DNA of 63,260 nt from NCBI RefSeq assembly GCF_001653135.1, contig NZ_BDDS01000022.1:1-63260 (forward strand), read 5' to 3'. The position numbers and the translations under genes were made by a program. The notes under the pieces were generated by a model. It did not search any database. It worked only from the letters and a program-made list of their open reading frames with translations, and was not told where the DNA came from. This document shows positions 62,604-63,260 of the stretch, in pieces. The first letter of the stretch is position 1. Each line of letters opens with the position of its first letter. The stretch is from Pseudoalteromonas neustonica (GTDB lineage Bacteria > Pseudomonadota > Gammaproteobacteria > Enterobacterales > Alteromonadaceae).

Positions 62604-62766
62604 AAAAACACCTAATAAAATGAAAGTGATTGAATCTGATGATAGCAGCAGAGCTAATAAAATGGCCAGTATGGATCTATGTTGCTCACTAAACTAGCAC
62701 TTTCAAGGTGTTTAGCTCGTAAACCGAACGAACAGTACTTTATTTCAAGTTTTCTTCAAATAACGC

Positions 62767-62794
62767 TTGCGTAAAATCAGCCGCGCCCTATAAT
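62767..62794 (+). promoter_or_regulatory. rrn P1 promoter (right)
   Basis: -35 TTGCGT (62767-62772), 16-bp spacer, perfect -10 TATAAT (62789-62794), then GCGACCCC. The region upstream (62604-62766) is AT-rich and gene-free, suitable for UP element and Fis sites. Confidence 0.8.
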
Positions 62795-62899
62795 GCGACC
62801 CCACTGAGACGGCAGACAGCAACGCTTAGCGAGGCAAGAGTTAATCAGTGAGTCGAGTAAAACTTGAGTTTGAATTTTTATAAAGTTTAAATTTAAGTA

Positions 62900-62927
62900 T
62901 TGACAAAAAAAGTGGAAAGCGTAACAT
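62900..62927 (+). promoter_or_regulatory. rrn P2 promoter (right)
   Basis: -35 TTGACA (62900-62905), 16-bp spacer, -10 TAACAT (62922-62927), GC-rich discriminator GCGCAGCCC. Compared with the left copy it has one fewer base in the spacer and a C in the -10. Confidence 0.82.
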
Positions 62928-62967
62928 GCGCAGCCCTAGCGAGATAAAGTTTAACTTTAATCGCAAC

Positions 62968-62980
62968 GTTCTTTAACAAT
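62968..62980 (+). promoter_or_regulatory. rRNA leader boxA antitermination signal (right)
   Basis: GTTCTTTAACAAT, identical to the left-end copy, between P2 and the 16S gene. Confidence 0.8.
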
Positions 62981-63228
62981 ATAAAGCAATCATCTGTGTG
63001 GGCACTCGTACAGATTGAGTTCTAACAGCCGAACTTAGTTTACTAAGCAAGGCAAAAAATTTAGAGTCTCAATGTGATTTCTCGAAAGAGAAACTGAGTG
63101 ACCAACAGAATAGTTATTTTTAATAATTATTCGGCACAGTCAATTCAATATCGAAAGATATTAAATAAATTCAGAATTCATTGAGCAGGTTCTTCATTCT
63201 TTATTGGATGAGAACAGAAAAAACTTTT

Positions 63229-63260
63229 AATTGAAGAGTTTGATCATGGCTCAGATTGAA
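63229..63260 (+). rRNA. 16S rRNA, 5' end only (right rRNA operon)
   Basis: The last bases read TTGAAGAGTTTGATCATGGC then TCAGATTGAA, the canonical 16S 5' end. The gene continues past the window and points away from oriC. Confidence 0.97.

Larger units (their letters stand above)
62886..63260. repeat. right half of the rrn inverted repeat (partner 1-375)
   Basis: This stretch is the reverse complement of the first about 375 bases of the window with only a few differences, including one base of length in an A run. It covers the P2 promoter, boxA leader and 16S start. Outside this block, the two ends are unrelated. Confidence 0.93.

Noticed and set aside
1..63260. tRNA genes, CRISPR arrays, prophage or known defence systems
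   Set aside because: No cloverleaf-like tRNA sequence, repeat-spacer array, phage structural gene or recognised defence gene was found on either strand.

Overview
The window is a 63 kb AT-rich chromosomal segment that holds the replication origin of a marine gammaproteobacterium. Gene order and protein sequences fit Alteromonadales, most likely Pseudoalteromonas. That name is inferred from synteny and general knowledge of the group; no database search was made. Both ends stop inside the first bases of 16S rRNA genes that point outward, so the window is the complete interval between two divergent rRNA operons. About 375 bp at each end form a near-perfect inverted repeat carrying the P2 promoter, boxA leader and 16S start.

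Left arm (0.6-13.7 kb), all leftward: glmU, the F1Fo ATP synthase operon atpIBEFHAGDC with its own promoter, parAB, rsmG and mnmG. oriC lies at about 13.78-14.14 kb between mnmG and mioC, with 16 GATC sites, DnaA boxes, AT-rich 13-mers and a DnaA-trio-like tract. A second, weaker GATC/DnaA-box cluster lies upstream of mioC.

Centre (16-33.4 kb): mnmE, then an iron-uptake insertion (Fur box, TonB-dependent receptor, PepSY membrane protein broken by an in-frame stop) that separates mnmE from the usual yidC-yidD-rnpA-rpmH block. Next come dnaA-dnaN-recF-gyrB, with two parS sites inside recF, and glyQS. The parS sites and parAB together make a complete origin-segregation module.

Accessory stretch 1 (33.4-35.4 kb): a lipoprotein, an orphan gene with an ADP-ribosyltransferase-like R-S-ExE pattern, and a REP-associated tyrosine transposase, laced with three copies of a 32-bp REP hairpin. 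One copy supplies the stop codon of tusA.

Conserved block (35.5-45.3 kb): fadBA with a candidate FadR site, slt, pepQ, yigZ, trkH and a PilZ gene.

Accessory stretch 2 (45.3-49.5 kb): six genes for tiny secreted two-EF-hand proteins in two clusters (4+2) around a DUF998 gene and an OsmC gene. Both clusters share upstream sequence with a sigma-54-like element. Two 136-bp spacers in the tandem array are more conserved than the genes they separate. A 180-bp MITE-like element with 24-bp terminal inverted repeats is also present.

Right arm (49.5-62.6 kb): trkA-rsmB-fmt-def divergent from a LysM gene, dprA, smg, a zinc-finger gene, tsaC, hemF; then a chemotaxis receptor with a haem-c motif and a truncated haemoglobin, followed by aroE, a DUF1488 gene, yrdA and the right rRNA promoters. 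The strongest candidates for something new are the EF-hand array with its conserved spacers, the REP/transposase/ADP-ribosyltransferase-like cluster, and the haem-linked sensor cluster.
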